64,000 bases of DNA, from contig NZ_CP006745.1 of NCBI RefSeq assembly GCF_000510265.1, positions 1 through 64,000 on the forward strand. Reading direction: 5' to 3'. This DNA comes from Candidatus Endolissoclinum faulkneri L5. GTDB lineage: Bacteria; Pseudomonadota; Alphaproteobacteria; Thalassobaculales; Thalassobaculaceae. Each line of letters opens with the position of its first letter. The first letter of the stretch is position 1. This document shows, in pieces, positions 18,013-28,329 of this stretch. The notes under the pieces are model-generated. The model worked only from the letters and a program-made list of their open reading frames with translations, was not told the DNA's origin and made no database searches. The position numbers and the translations under genes were made by a program.

Positions 18013-19560
18013 ATGAATTTTGCACGAAATGTTGTTGCTGTTGCTGGCTATACCATGATAAGCAGAGCAACAGGTTTTTTGCGCGACATGCTAATCGCTT
18101 CTATTGGAGGCGCTGGCCCGGCTGCGGACGCTTTCTTTGTAGCCTTTCAAATTCCAAATTTCTTTCGTCGTCTGACTGGCGAAGGTGCTTTAACAGTTGC
18201 TTTTGTCCCGATGTTTGCCGAAATGATTGAATCTCGAAACAACCAATTAGCTATTGCCTTTGCAGCTCAAGTACAATCTATATTGCTACTCTTTCTTTTA
18301 ATTTTATTGGCATTGGCTGAATTTACTACGCCTAATCTGATTATTTTACTTGCTCCTGGTTTTGTTGGAGATGATAATCGTTGTGGCATGGCCATCGAAT
18401 TAACTAAAATCATTTTTCCTTATTTGCTGTTAATTTCACTTGTGGCCTTGTGGGGTGGGATGTTGAACAGTATAGGTAAATTTTCAGTGATGGCAGCAGC
18501 ACCTATACTACTAAATCTAATTATGATAGCTTCCCTAATATTTCCGCCTGGAATTTTGGAAACGCCAAACCATTCATTGGCTTGGTCTGTTACGATTGCT
18601 GGTTTTGTCCAAGCATTTTTTTTAGCTCTAGCCTGTCATCGAGAGAGTATATTACCACCATTGTTGCTTCCGCGCTTGACGCCTGAGGTAAAGCGATTAT
18701 TAGTATTGATTATACCAGCTGCTCTTGGTGCGGGTATAGTCCAATTAAACGCTTTTATTGGCATCTGGCTAGCTTCATTATTACCAACTGGTTCCATTTC
18801 TTACATCTATTACGCAGATCGAGTTATGCAGCTTCCTTTGGGCGTTGTTGGTGTAGCGATTGGTACCGCCATATTGCCTATGCTGGCTCGCCAGGTACGT
18901 ACCGAGAACACCCGGGGAGCTTTGCTAACTCAGAATAAAGCCATAGAAGTTGGACTACTCTTGACTGTACCCGTCGCTATGTTTCTCTATTTGCTCGCTG
19001 ATCCATTAATAGCTTTACTATTTCAACGTGGTGCTTTTTCAGTCGTGGATAGCGATAAAACTGCTAGCATTCTTGCGATTTATGTGGCTGGTTTACCTGC
19101 TTTCGTACTAATCAAAATACTTCAACCAGGTTTTTTTGCTCGTCAAGATACTTCTACTCCTGTTAGGATCGGAATTGCGATTACATTTGTTAATGTTTTT
19201 TGTAACATTATGTTTATACGAATATTTAATCAAATTAGCATTGCTCTTGCGAGCGTAATATCTTCCTGGATAAACGTGATTATGCTTGCTACTTTGCTTT
19301 ATAGGCGTAGACACATTTTGATAGATAAGTGTTTGTTTGTTAGGACGCTGCAAATATTACTATCATCTGTGACGACTGCTTCTATAGTTAGTTTTTTGAT
19401 AAACAAAATTGATCATCTACTTATTGGCACTAAACTTGAGCAGGCCATAGCTATTATCAGTTTATTTCTATCTGGTACCGTAATATATATTATCCTTTGT
19501 CTGATGATGCATATAATCTATATAAGAAATTATTCTCTTATATGGCGTAATTGCAGATAA
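18013..19560 (+). CDS. murJ: Lipid II flippase MurJ (MviN family)
   Basis: Integral membrane flippase that moves the peptidoglycan precursor lipid II across the inner membrane. At 515 aa with roughly 14 hydrophobic segments it is full length. SRATGFLRDMLIA and FFRRLTGEGALTVAFVPMF near the N-terminus are the classic MviN signature, and YYADRVMQLPLGVVGVAIGT is the central conserved stretch. The ATG at 18013 lacks a clear Shine-Dalgarno. Its presence with lysA/asd (DAP synthesis) suggests the cell still makes peptidoglycan. In relatives the order is glnD-murJ-trpS; trpS follows here after 1.3 kb. Confidence 0.95.
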   Translation: MNFARNVVAVAGYTMISRATGFLRDMLIASIGGAGPAADAFFVAFQIPNFFRRLTGEGALTVAFVPMFAEMIESRNNQLAIAFAAQVQSILLLFLLILLALAEFTTPNLIILLAPGFVGDDNRCGMAIELTKIIFPYLLLISLVALWGGMLNSIGKFSVMAAAPILLNLIMIASLIFPPGILETPNHSLAWSVTIAGFVQAFFLALACHRESILPPLLLPRLTPEVKRLLVLIIPAALGAGIVQLNAFIGIWLASLLPTGSISYIYYADRVMQLPLGVVGVAIGTAILPMLARQVRTENTRGALLTQNKAIEVGLLLTVPVAMFLYLLADPLIALLFQRGAFSVVDSDKTASILAIYVAGLPAFVLIKILQPGFFARQDTSTPVRIGIAITFVNVFCNIMFIRIFNQISIALASVISSWINVIMLATLLYRRRHILIDKCLFVRTLQILLSSVTTASIVSFLINKIDHLLIGTKLEQAIAIISLFLSGTVIYIILCLMMHIIYIRNYSLIWRNCR

Positions 19561-20489
19561 TATGACTTATTTTGTGCCATGCTTGTTATCGAGCAAGAGT
19601 GTTTACTTTAAGTAAGTACAATAATATTAATTTTTATCTAAATTTTTTCATAAAGTTAGCCTATATCATTAATCACCACTCATGGGTGAATAATTAGTAT
19701 AAACATTGCACTACTTAGTTGTACGCGCTAATAAACTATCTTTAATTTATATATTTGGTTTAATATCGATAGAGTCATAATTTTATTGATATTTTATTAC
19801 TATACTAGGGAAGCTGCTAATCTTCTTAGGCGCCATAATAATAGATTATTATGGGATTATTATGGCTAATTTTTTAAAAAATTATTAGTTTTATACTTAG
19901 TAATTATCTTTAAAAATTCTCTTTGAGATTTTAGTTATGCTGAAATTTAAGTGATTAATTTCTATACGATTATAGTAAGCGAGGATTGCAAATAGGATCG
20001 CAAAGTCTAATATGTACTATTAGACTATTTTCAGCCAGTAAGCTTATTTTATTAACCAATAAACTAAATATAAATATTTGGAAAGCACAAGGGTAATTTG
20101 TAGATCAGTGTATTTTTAATTGCTTGTGCCTAAAATCCATAAACGCAGTATTTCTTATTGATGTTATTATTTTTTTATAATAGTAGAGGATTTTTTATAT
20201 TTAGTTAATATAAATCCTAAGCTTAATTAGAATGACTAAGTAACATTTAATTAATTTATTAATATGTTGACAATTCAATTAACCATTTCCGGTTAGCTTG
20301 CTAAACATTTTTCTTAACTATTGGCATTTTAAGTAGATAGTTTTTACTTTCTTTCTTATTAAGCTAGTTAAAAATTTTGTCCGTTTGTTTTGTATGAGTG
20401 ATTTTAATAATAATTTTCTATTATATAGCTCCATCAAGTTTATTTTGGTAAGTATATAAATCAATATTGGCATTTTAATTAGTTTATTA

Positions 20490-20523
20490 TAGATTATTAC
20501 GATTAATAGATTATTACGATTAA
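20490..20523. repeat. 17-bp tandem duplication
   Basis: TAGATTATTACGATTAA occurs twice, back to back, without a mismatch. Confidence 0.85.
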
Positions 20524-20835
20524 TTGATAATTTTTATATGATTTAATAGGTTCAACAAATTCGTAAAAGCAATTTACGTCTTGTGCAGCTGATGTAGATT
20601 TAAACATTAATATTTTGCTTATGTATCTTTTTGTTAAGAGTGGAGATAAATTCAGTTTTAAAACTAATACAATGTAATCTCAATTACCTTAAAATTTTCG
20701 ATTAATTATTATAAGTAATTTCAGTAAATTTTACGCTTATATTTGCTTAGATTAATTGCAAATTTTTCTTTTTTGTTGTTATATAGCGATTATGTTAAGA
20801 GTAGTGCTTTTTGAGTACAGTTTTGCCATTTAGTC

Positions 20836-20880
20836 AACAAATTCAATATACATTATTTTATAATGTATATTGAATTTGTT
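20836..20880 (+). promoter_or_regulatory. 20-bp perfect hairpin in the trpS leader
   Basis: Arms 20836-20855 and 20861-20880 pair perfectly around TTTTA. The stem ends 20 bases before the trpS ATG. A mini-hairpin (AGCG-AGTAA-CGCT, 20881-20893) follows directly. No T-run and no Shine-Dalgarno lie between hairpin and start, so it is not a simple terminator. A role in trpS expression is only inferred from position. Confidence 0.5.
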
Positions 20881-20900
20881 AGCGAGTAACGCTTTAGTTT

Positions 20901-21905
20901 ATGAAACGTATATTCTCTGGTATCCAACCGACTGGAAATATAACTTTAGGCAATTATCTTGGGGCTATTCAAAACTGTGTAAAGCTCCAAAATGAGGCAT
21001 CGTGTGACTGTATTTTTTGTGTGGTTGATCAGCATGCAATTACTGTTCGGCGTAATACAGGTGCATTAAAACGATCAACGCAGGAGACAGCAGCTTGCTT
21101 GATATCAGCCGGTATAGATCCAAAAAACAGTATTTTATTTAACCAATCGCAAGTTGAAGAGCATATAAAGCTTGCTTGGGTGCTTGGCTGCTTAACCAGA
21201 GTTGGTTGGTTGAATCGCATGATTCAGTTCAAAGATAAGGTTGGTAAGAGTAAGGATAACGCAAGTGCTGGTTTGTGGTGTTATCCTATTCTGATGGCTG
21301 CTGATATTTTGGCCTATAAAGCTACACATGTGCCAGTTGGCGATGACCAGAAACAGCACATAGAGCTTGCTAGAGATATAGCTCATTCTTATAACTTTGA
21401 GTTTGGCACTGAGTTTTTTCCTTTACCGAAAGCAGAAATTTTAAGTAAATCATTTCGTATAATGAGCTTGTGTGATGGGAGGAAGAAAATGAGTAAATCA
21501 GATTCTTCTGATATGTCACGCATTAATATAACTGATAATGTTGATACGATTGCTTATAAGATTAAAAAAGCTAAGACTGATTCATATTCCTTGCCAAGCG
21601 AGGCATCGGGCTTAACTGGAAGAGCTGAGGCGCAAAACTTGATTACTATTTACGCTGCTCTATCAAACAAAAGCTTGGATGCAGCCATATTAGAATATGG
21701 TGGGTGTGGTTTTGGCCGGTTGAAGCAGGACCTAACTGAATTAGCAATAGAGGTGATAAGACCGATAGGCCTGGAAATAAGTAGGCTTATGTCTAATACT
21801 GATTATATAGATAATGTACTTGAAAAGGGGAGCGTACGTGCTCGCGCACTTTCCAAACCAATTGTTAGGGAAGTTTATGATACTATTGGTTTTTTATCTA
21901 CTTAG
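20901..21905 (+). CDS. trpS: Tryptophanyl-tRNA synthetase
   Basis: Class I aminoacyl-tRNA synthetase charging tRNA-Trp. GIQPTGNITLGNYLGA at residues 7-22 carries the HIGH-type motif as TLGN; threonine in place of histidine is also known from Bacillus TrpRS. KKMSKSD at about 194-200 is the KMSKS loop. At 334 aa it is normal. The ATG has no recognisable Shine-Dalgarno and is preceded by a long perfect hairpin, an unusual initiation region. In relatives trpS is followed by a universal stress protein gene and nfuA; a decayed nfuA is visible about 170 bp downstream. Confidence 0.95.
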   Translation: MKRIFSGIQPTGNITLGNYLGAIQNCVKLQNEASCDCIFCVVDQHAITVRRNTGALKRSTQETAACLISAGIDPKNSILFNQSQVEEHIKLAWVLGCLTRVGWLNRMIQFKDKVGKSKDNASAGLWCYPILMAADILAYKATHVPVGDDQKQHIELARDIAHSYNFEFGTEFFPLPKAEILSKSFRIMSLCDGRKKMSKSDSSDMSRINITDNVDTIAYKIKKAKTDSYSLPSEASGLTGRAEAQNLITIYAALSNKSLDAAILEYGGCGFGRLKQDLTELAIEVIRPIGLEISRLMSNTDYIDNVLEKGSVRARALSKPIVREVYDTIGFLST

Positions 21906-23428
21906 TTTTATCTATTTGCTTCGATGATTCTAGCATATACTGATCATTTTTAAATTTGAATAAAATTCCAGATTTATTTTTACTTAATTCTTTTTGAAGA
22001 AGCTTGTTTTATTATTAATGGACCGTACAAGCAACGCTTATATTTAACACTATTGCTGAGTGTATAACATGCATGTTGATCTGTCAAACAAAATCTTCCA
22101 TGCTGACTAATGTAAACTTGTACCATCTGTGTATATATTATAAATTTCTAGTATGGAGAAATACGAGTATGATTTTTGTCCTCTAATAATAGGAAAATTA
22201 CAAACAGCCCTAGTCTGTCAAATATTATTGATCAGTGATTGAGTATGGATAAGCGTCATTTTTATTGGTTTATGGTTGCTTCTACATTTATATTCGCTAT
22301 AGTTTAGCATGTTTTAATTATTTAGGTTAATATCGGATCAGATTCACTTGATTACAAATCTGCGTTATTATACTAAGTTCAACTGCATGCTATAATTTTT
22401 TAAGTGTACATGGTAAATACTTGACTGAGTAGCAAATTTCTCTTGTTAGATGATACCACATTCTAAATAAATTATCTTAATTTTGATCAAACTTATGATG
22501 TTATTAACTTAATGAGATTAAGTTAAGGATATTAATGATGAGATAATGAATGGACAGAGATGGAACTTTAGAGTAAAAATATTATTTTACTTATTCTTTA
22601 ATGTTTGATTGCTTTAAATGCTTCATTTAATACATTAAATATCATAGCTTTTGTTACGCAGTCTAGCTTTTTACTCAACATAATCTTATCGTTTCTAGAC
22701 TACAGTTAATTTTATTAAATTTGTGGTTTTCAAATCAAAACGCTATCACTCATAAAAAGCTTAAAGCTCAGGCAAGTAATGATAATTGTAAGCTATTTTA
22801 ATTTGCTTGCGCGAGTAATTAACGTTTAATTAAACATAGCACAAAGCATGCTTGTTAATATAAAAGTTATATATTAATTGTGATATTGATCAGCAAGTTA
22901 AAGTTTACTTTTTGTTGTAAGCAATCTCAAGATAATTAATGGTAGTTTGATAAAAATTTTTACAAATGAAGACCAAATAAAGTTATTTATACATTATTAC
23001 TAAAGTATAAGCTTGGAGCGGTAATCTTTATTTAGTTTAAAGCGTTGTCAATATTGTATGTAAGTTATTATATTTGATTACATAATTATAATAGCCTCGA
23101 AGTGCTATATTTCGCTATATATGAGATATTAAAGAATATTCAAATATATTATTTATTATAGTTGATAATATAAACACGAGTAAAGCTAAACTAGTATTTA
23201 TAAAAACTTAGTGTGTATTTAGTAACTTTTCATTAATTCGATAGATGTCATAATTACTCGATACTTATCTACAAACTTATTCTTGAAGAGCAATCCATAT
23301 TATATGATGATTATAATAAGCATAACTTCATTATAGTTAATTAGGTGTGATGCCTGTAATTCATAGTTTTGCTTTTGTCATTAATAAGGGTTATTAATTA
23401 ATTGAAATTATTGTGTATATAGTTAGGT
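21906..23428. other. Spacer between trpS and the SPFH gene
   Basis: About 1.5 kb with no intact gene. The left part (about 22073-22520) carries an nfuA remnant. From there to 23428 nothing could be recognised, including tsaB, rimI or fur, which can follow nfuA in relatives. Confidence 0.55.
22073..22520 (+). pseudogene. nfuA: Decayed nfuA (Fe-S scaffold, NifU-like)
   Basis: Broken frames follow NfuA in the correct order. MLICQTKSS (22073 on) resembles the 'MFIQTExTPNP' start. PLIIGKLQTALVCQILLISD, stop, V resembles 'SPLARRLFxIxGVxxVFFGxDFV'. WFMVASTFIFAIV, stop, HV at 22266 on resembles 'DWxxLKPxILxAIMEHF'. A stretch at 22348 containing LITNLR resembles the 'ELLDTRVRP' segment before the cysteine motif. 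Stops and frame changes are frequent, and the CxxC cluster site is not recognisable. The place, next after trpS, is where nfuA sits in relatives. Each piece alone is weak; the shared order makes it credible. Confidence 0.5.
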
Positions 23429-24424
23429 ATGCGAGGTTTTATGAACCATATACTCAATCTCCTCTCCGGGGAAGAGATTACTATTATCGTTTTTGCGATT
23501 GTTCTTATTGTTTTAGTAATTAAAGGTATTAGAATTGTACCGCAAGGCGAGCAGTGGACGGTAGAGAGGTTTGGTCGGTATGTATATACTTTAGAACCAG
23601 GGCTGAGTTTAATCAATCCATTGTTTAGTCGAATCGGTAATAAAGTTAATATGATGGAAAATGTACTTGACATTCCTGAACAAGATGTAATTACTCAAGA
23701 CAACGCACCTTGTCGGGTTGATGCTATTGTTTTCTATCAAGTAATAGAGGCTCGTAGGGCAGTTTATGAAGTCAGGCATTTAGAATCAGCGTTGGTAAAT
23801 TTAGCTCTGACTAACATCCGATCAGTGCTCGGAAGCACTGATCTTGATGCGGCTTTGTCTTCGCGCGATGAGATTAATAGTCATATTTTGAAGGTGATGG
23901 ATGCGGCTACCGATCCTTGGGGGACAAAGATAACAAGAGTAGAAATTAAAGATATTGCTCCACCCAAGGATTTGCTAGATGCAATGGCTAGTCAGATGAA
24001 AGCAGAACGTGAGAAAAGAGCACAGATATTAGACGCGGAGGGCTATCGAGCTGCTGCTATTCAACGCGCTGAGGGTAAAAAGCAGTCTGAAATTTTGAAT
24101 GCTGAAGGTGAACTAGTTGCTGCTCAGCGACAAGCAGAAGCGAGAGAGAGATTAGCTAGAGCTGAAGCTGAAGCTACTAAATTTGTGGCTGAAGCAATTG
24201 GTTCAACTGGCACTAATGCCGTAAAATATTTTATCGCTCAGAAATATATTGAGGCTTTGTCTAATTTTGCTAATTCACCAAATCAAAAAACTGTCTTTGT
24301 TCCTATCGAAATGTCTTCAATCGTTGCTTCTATTGGCGGTATTAAGGAATTGTTAAATACAGTTTCTACTGGAACTGAATTGTCAGCTACTCCTCCTATA
24401 TCTAACGAACTCCACCCAAAATGA
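23429..24424 (+). CDS. SPFH/band-7 membrane protein (stomatin-like, QmcA type)
   Basis: Inner-membrane protein of the SPFH superfamily with an N-terminal transmembrane segment (about residues 14-32). The band-7 domain starts at GIRIVPQGEQWTVERFGRY. Conserved LTNIRSVLG and APPKDLLDAMASQMKAEREKRA follow, then a long alanine/glutamate-rich coiled coil. At 331 aa it is normal. The next gene encodes NfeD, its usual partner, and such pairs form membrane microdomain scaffolds. The gene symbol is uncertain (qmcA or ybbK are used). A second ATG five codons in (23441) is possible. Confidence 0.9.
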   Translation: MRGFMNHILNLLSGEEITIIVFAIVLIVLVIKGIRIVPQGEQWTVERFGRYVYTLEPGLSLINPLFSRIGNKVNMMENVLDIPEQDVITQDNAPCRVDAIVFYQVIEARRAVYEVRHLESALVNLALTNIRSVLGSTDLDAALSSRDEINSHILKVMDAATDPWGTKITRVEIKDIAPPKDLLDAMASQMKAEREKRAQILDAEGYRAAAIQRAEGKKQSEILNAEGELVAAQRQAEARERLARAEAEATKFVAEAIGSTGTNAVKYFIAQKYIEALSNFANSPNQKTVFVPIEMSSIVASIGGIKELLNTVSTGTELSATPPISNELHPK

Positions 24425-24453
24425 GTAGTTAATCTTTGGATCATGTGTGCTCG

Positions 24454-24930
24454 ATGATAAATCCGGAAGCGTGGCATTGGACTACCTTAGGCTTTTTGCT
24501 AATGGCTTTAGAGATGCTTCTGCCAGGTAGTTTACTTTTATGGTTTGGTTTGTCAGGTCTTGTTCTAGGGTTTGTTCTGTCTGCAGTTGATATGATTTTT
24601 TCTTATCAGGTTGCTTTGTTTGCTTTGTTTGCTTTGTTTGCTTATTGGCCAATAAGAGTTTTTACTACTGCTCACCGATCGTGTAGTGAATTGGCAACGG
24701 TTGCAGAACTAAATCAGCGTGGTTATTCCTTGATTGGTCATCGTATAACTGTAACCGAAGCAGTGATTAATGGTTTTGGTGCTGCTAGAGTAGGTGATTT
24801 ACGTTGGCGAATTGCTTGTGAAGAAAATCTTGAAGTTGGATCATTCGTTAAGGTGATCGCAGTTATTGGTATAACTTTACAAGTACATCGACTTTCTTCT
24901 GTAATTGATGAATCTTTTAAGGCTCGATGA
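24454..24930 (+). CDS. NfeD-family membrane protein
   Basis: Small NfeD-like protein with three hydrophobic segments, followed by a C-terminal OB-fold domain (about residues 85-158, including GARVGDLRWRI). It lies about 30 bp after the SPFH gene, the standard stomatin-NfeD operon. I prefer the ATG at 24454; a TTG at 24436 is also in frame. The third hydrophobic stretch contains three exact 9-bp repeats at 24613-24639, encoding ALFALFALFA, that look like in-frame slippage within a membrane helix. The molecular role is only broadly known (partner of SPFH proteins). Confidence 0.85.
   Translation: MINPEAWHWTTLGFLLMALEMLLPGSLLLWFGLSGLVLGFVLSAVDMIFSYQVALFALFALFAYWPIRVFTTAHRSCSELATVAELNQRGYSLIGHRITVTEAVINGFGAARVGDLRWRIACEENLEVGSFVKVIAVIGITLQVHRLSSVIDESFKAR
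24613..24639 (+). repeat. In-frame 9-bp x3 microsatellite in the NfeD gene
   Basis: GCTTTGTTT is repeated three times exactly and followed by a partial fourth copy. It adds Ala-Leu-Phe triplets to a transmembrane helix without breaking the frame. Confidence 0.85.
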
Positions 24931-25548
24931 ATTTATGTTGCAAAAGAATCTTTGATTGTTTTGATTTTATAGATTAATTTGATTTTATTTACGCTCTTTC
25001 TTGATGTGAATTAATTCTATTAAGCATAAAAAAATAATATTAAATTGTTTATGTCAATTTAATATTATGAATCTTAGACTATCTTTGTTTAATTTTTGAT
25101 TATTAATCTATAAAATTAATAGTAAACAAACTTAATCTATAAATATAAGCCTTTTCATTTAGATCCGATAGATCAATCTATTCTATTTCCTCGTCTGGTT
25201 TAGCTAGGCTATAAAGATCAAACTTGCTAGAAAAATATATTTCATACAAACTTTAGCAAATAATTTATTCTAAAAATCTTAATTTATTTTTTTAACATAT
25301 GAACTTGTTGCATTAATGCTCGGCTAAGATATAATAAATTGATTATCTATGTAATATTATTTTGTAATTAATATTGAAATCAGAGTAAGACGCTGACTAA
25401 TGTAGATATATTTTTAATCTTATAGATGTTTAAGCATGAGATATTAAATAAATCGGCTGAATCCTGTAGGCAATAGGCAGTATTATTTAATATTTATAAA
25501 AATCAACAATTTATAATATTATTACTGCTTATTTAAGCAATAAGAAAA
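24931..25548. other. Spacer between NfeD gene and hemH
   Basis: About 620 bp. It holds a 14-bp AT hairpin (25034-25068, 7-nt loop) that could be a terminator for the SPFH-NfeD operon. Nothing else was recognised. Confidence 0.45.
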
Positions 25549-26607
25549 ATGAGTTATCGCACTGCTTGCCCTCCTTCTGATATACTTAATCATCCTACTT
25601 TTAAGATAGGTCTTATTGGGGTTCTATTAGTTAATCTTGGTACTCCAGAATCAACTGACATCATTGATGTGCGCCGCTATTTAGCTCAATTTTTGTCAGA
25701 TCGTCGTGTAATTGAACTTAACCCTATTTTATGGCAGATGATTTTGTATTGCTTTATTCTTCGCACACGTCCACAGAAAACTTCTAAAGCTTATCGCGCT
25801 ATTTGGATGAAGGAAAGCAATGAATCTCCCTTACGTCATTATACTCGTAAAGGGGCACTTAGGTTAAAACAACGACTTGATCCGACAGAAACAACGTTAA
25901 TTGTTGATTGGGCTATGCGTTACGGAAAACCTTCTATCGGGGATCGTATGCGTGCCTTACAGGAAGAAGGATGTGATCGAATGTTGATTGTGCCGCTTTA
26001 TCCACAGTATTCTGCTTCCACAACTGGAACAGTTATTGATGAAGTTGCTCGTGAGTTACTAACCATGCGATGGCAGCCAGCAATTCGTACTCAACCTGCT
26101 TTTTATGATGATCCAGCTTATGTCGAAGCAATTGCTATGTGTATTGAAAAACATTTATCTACTTTAGACTGGCAACCTGAGGTCATTCTAGCTTCTTTTC
26201 ATGGATTACCTAAAAGGTATCTGCTATCTGGTGATCCGTATCATTGTCATTGTTTAAAAACTGGGCGCTTATTGCGAGAAAGATTAGGATTAAACACAAA
26301 TACATTCCGTCTGGCATTTCAGTCCAGGTTTGGCAAAGAAGAATGGTTACAACCCTATACCGACGAGGTCATTGCTGCTCTATCACACAATGATGGATTT
26401 AAACGTCTTGTCGTAGTTATGCCAGGTTTTGTTGCAGATTGTGTTGAGACTTTAGAGGAGATTGGTATGCAGGGTTGCGAAACTTTTAAAAGAGCTGGCG
26501 GTACTCATTTTTCTGTTGTTCCTTGTGTTAATTATAGTGAAGCTGCGATCAATATGTTAGAAACTCTCATTATTAGAGAATTATGCGGCTGGTGGAATAA
26601 ATGTTAA
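25549..26607 (+). CDS. hemH: Ferrochelatase
   Basis: Inserts ferrous iron into protoporphyrin IX, the last step of haem synthesis. VLLVNLGTPES, FLSDRRVIELNP, LYPQYSASTTGTV, FHGLPKRY (catalytic histidine) and FQSRFGKEEWLQPYT are all family signatures. At 352 aa it is full length. In many alphaproteobacteria hemH lies near the origin beside hemE; here it is 25 kb away and stands alone between long spacers. A 15-bp hairpin 13 bp after the stop codon is a good terminator candidate. Confidence 0.95.
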   Translation: MSYRTACPPSDILNHPTFKIGLIGVLLVNLGTPESTDIIDVRRYLAQFLSDRRVIELNPILWQMILYCFILRTRPQKTSKAYRAIWMKESNESPLRHYTRKGALRLKQRLDPTETTLIVDWAMRYGKPSIGDRMRALQEEGCDRMLIVPLYPQYSASTTGTVIDEVARELLTMRWQPAIRTQPAFYDDPAYVEAIAMCIEKHLSTLDWQPEVILASFHGLPKRYLLSGDPYHCHCLKTGRLLRERLGLNTNTFRLAFQSRFGKEEWLQPYTDEVIAALSHNDGFKRLVVVMPGFVADCVETLEEIGMQGCETFKRAGGTHFSVVPCVNYSEAAINMLETLIIRELCGWWNKC

Positions 26608-26619
26608 ATATATTAGCTT

Positions 26620-26652
26620 AGATAAACTGATATCTTAGATATCAGTTTATCT
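26620..26652 (+). terminator. Probable hemH terminator hairpin
   Basis: A 15-bp perfect stem (26620-26634 with 26638-26652) with a 3-nt loop, followed by TTTAATT. It starts 13 bp after the hemH stop. Confidence 0.6.
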
Positions 26653-27053
26653 TTAATTGATATAAAAAACAATTTTAAAAGTAATACCATGATACTTTAG
26701 GATCTAAGTGATTCTTTGTGTATTTAAATCTGCTATTACGCTAGAATAAGAGAATGACTTGTTCGTCTTGAACATTGTAATACTCTGAAGTTTATTACAA
26801 ATATAGTTTGCTGATGAAATATTTTATTTTCGTTACAATCTGATCTTAGTTAAATCGCAAAAACACCTTAGTATACATTACAATCGTTATAAGCTTAGTA
26901 TGATATTAAGTATACTTAATATCAATTTTTCTTATTGAACAAATCAAAAATATCATGGTTGATAAGTGCTAGGAATATTAAGTAAACATCTAGCTACTTA
27001 TAGTATCGCTGTATTTTATTTATAAAACAAGGTGGTTAATTGATGCTAATTCT

Positions 27054-27107
27054 AAAAAACACATGAATTTTACTCAGCTAAACTTGAATAAAATTCATGT
27101 GTTTTTT
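27054..27107. repeat. Isolated 19-bp perfect hairpin with A- and T-runs
   Basis: Arms 27054-27072 and 27089-27107 with a 16-nt loop begin with AAAAAA and end with TTTTTT, like a bidirectional terminator. The nearest genes end or begin 450 and 1220 bp away. Confidence 0.8.
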
Positions 27108-28244
27108 ATTTATTGAAATGTTTAATAGCAAATTGCTCAAGAAACACTAATTTTAAGTAATTATCTAACAACGTTTATAGATGGAAAGAGCATGTTTGTT
27201 ATTCAAAATATATTATTGATTAGTGGATGCTATATTTTAATTAAAAAAACTATAATAAACTTCTTCTAAAAAGAGATAATCTGCTGTCTGTTTATTTTCA
27301 ATAAACAGACATTGTATATTTTTATTCTTTAGCCTGAAATAAAGTAAGAGCTACTTAATTAATAGCTTTGACAAGTAGTTTGGGTTTTTAAATAAATTTA
27401 ACCTGCATTAAGAAAATACGAGAATGATTTTATGACTAACTAAGTGATTAGCTTTTTTATTTAAGCTGTTTTATTTTTGCATTTATTGCGCCTGCAAGTA
27501 AGCATTAATATTAGTTATATGCAACAATATAATTATCTTTTATTTGTATCTTTGTTTGATTAAAGCGTTAATTAATTTGAGGATAAATGCAACGAGTAAT
27601 GAATCCTCTTATTAATGATAATCAAGCTAGATTGAATAATCTTTATTGATAATTGGAACTTAAGTACAAATTATTTTTACATTAGATTTATTTTTTGCTC
27701 GTATAATTAACGTAAATTAATTCAAAAATATTAATATATTTTATCAAAAGATTTCTTTTACTCAAAATTAGATTAATAATATTTAAATTACTAAACTAAT
27801 TTTTAATGATCTGTAATAGCAGAAATGGTTGTGTATTATAATTTATTATTCAGTTAATATTTAATGATTTTGCTATTTAACCAATGAACTTTATTCATTG
27901 GTACTTCTAGCTTATAACTATTTACACCTATAAAAGACAATTAGTTTCTAGAACAGGGATAGTTTAATTGTCAAGTGACTTTTGATACAATTTACATTTG
28001 CTTCTTAATAGGAATAAAGAAAATTCATAGACTATATTACTAGTGTTATTACAATTAACATAGAAGTTTTAGTTTAGTTTTGTATATCGTTGTGTCATTA
28101 ATTTTTTTACTGTTATTAATGTTTTGATTGTTGTTTACCAAGCAAATGGTGCTTGTGTCTAATTAGGTTATTTTTAATAAAACTGTTGAATTTGATTTTA
28201 TAAGAATTTTTATTAAATTACTTATGCTGTTGCGTTGATTTTTT

Positions 28245-28285
28245 TAAATATCCTAATTTACTTTTTAGGTAAATTAGGATATTTA
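28245..28285 (+). promoter_or_regulatory. 17-bp perfect hairpin in the hisB leader
   Basis: Arms 28245-28261 and 28269-28285 with a 7-nt loop, ending 44 bases before the hisB ATG. The T-rich TTATTATTGTTTTT follows, so it could terminate upstream transcription or attenuate hisB. Its function is inferred from position only. Confidence 0.5.
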
Positions 28286-28329
28286 TTATTGTTTTTCTCT
28301 TAACAATTCCAAACAATTAATAACTTTGA

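Larger units (their letters stand above)
19561..20900. other. 1.3-kb gene-free spacer, murJ to trpS
   Basis: Very AT-rich. It contains a 10-bp hairpin at 19833-19854, a 17-bp tandem duplication (20490-20523) and a long perfect hairpin just before trpS (20836-20880). No gene remnant was recognised. Confidence 0.5.
26608..28329. other. 1.7-kb spacer between hemH and hisB
   Basis: Gene-free. It contains three perfect hairpins: 26620-26652 just after hemH, an isolated one at 27054-27107, and 28245-28285 before hisB. No trace of hslV/hslU, often divergent from hisB in relatives, was recognised. Confidence 0.5.
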
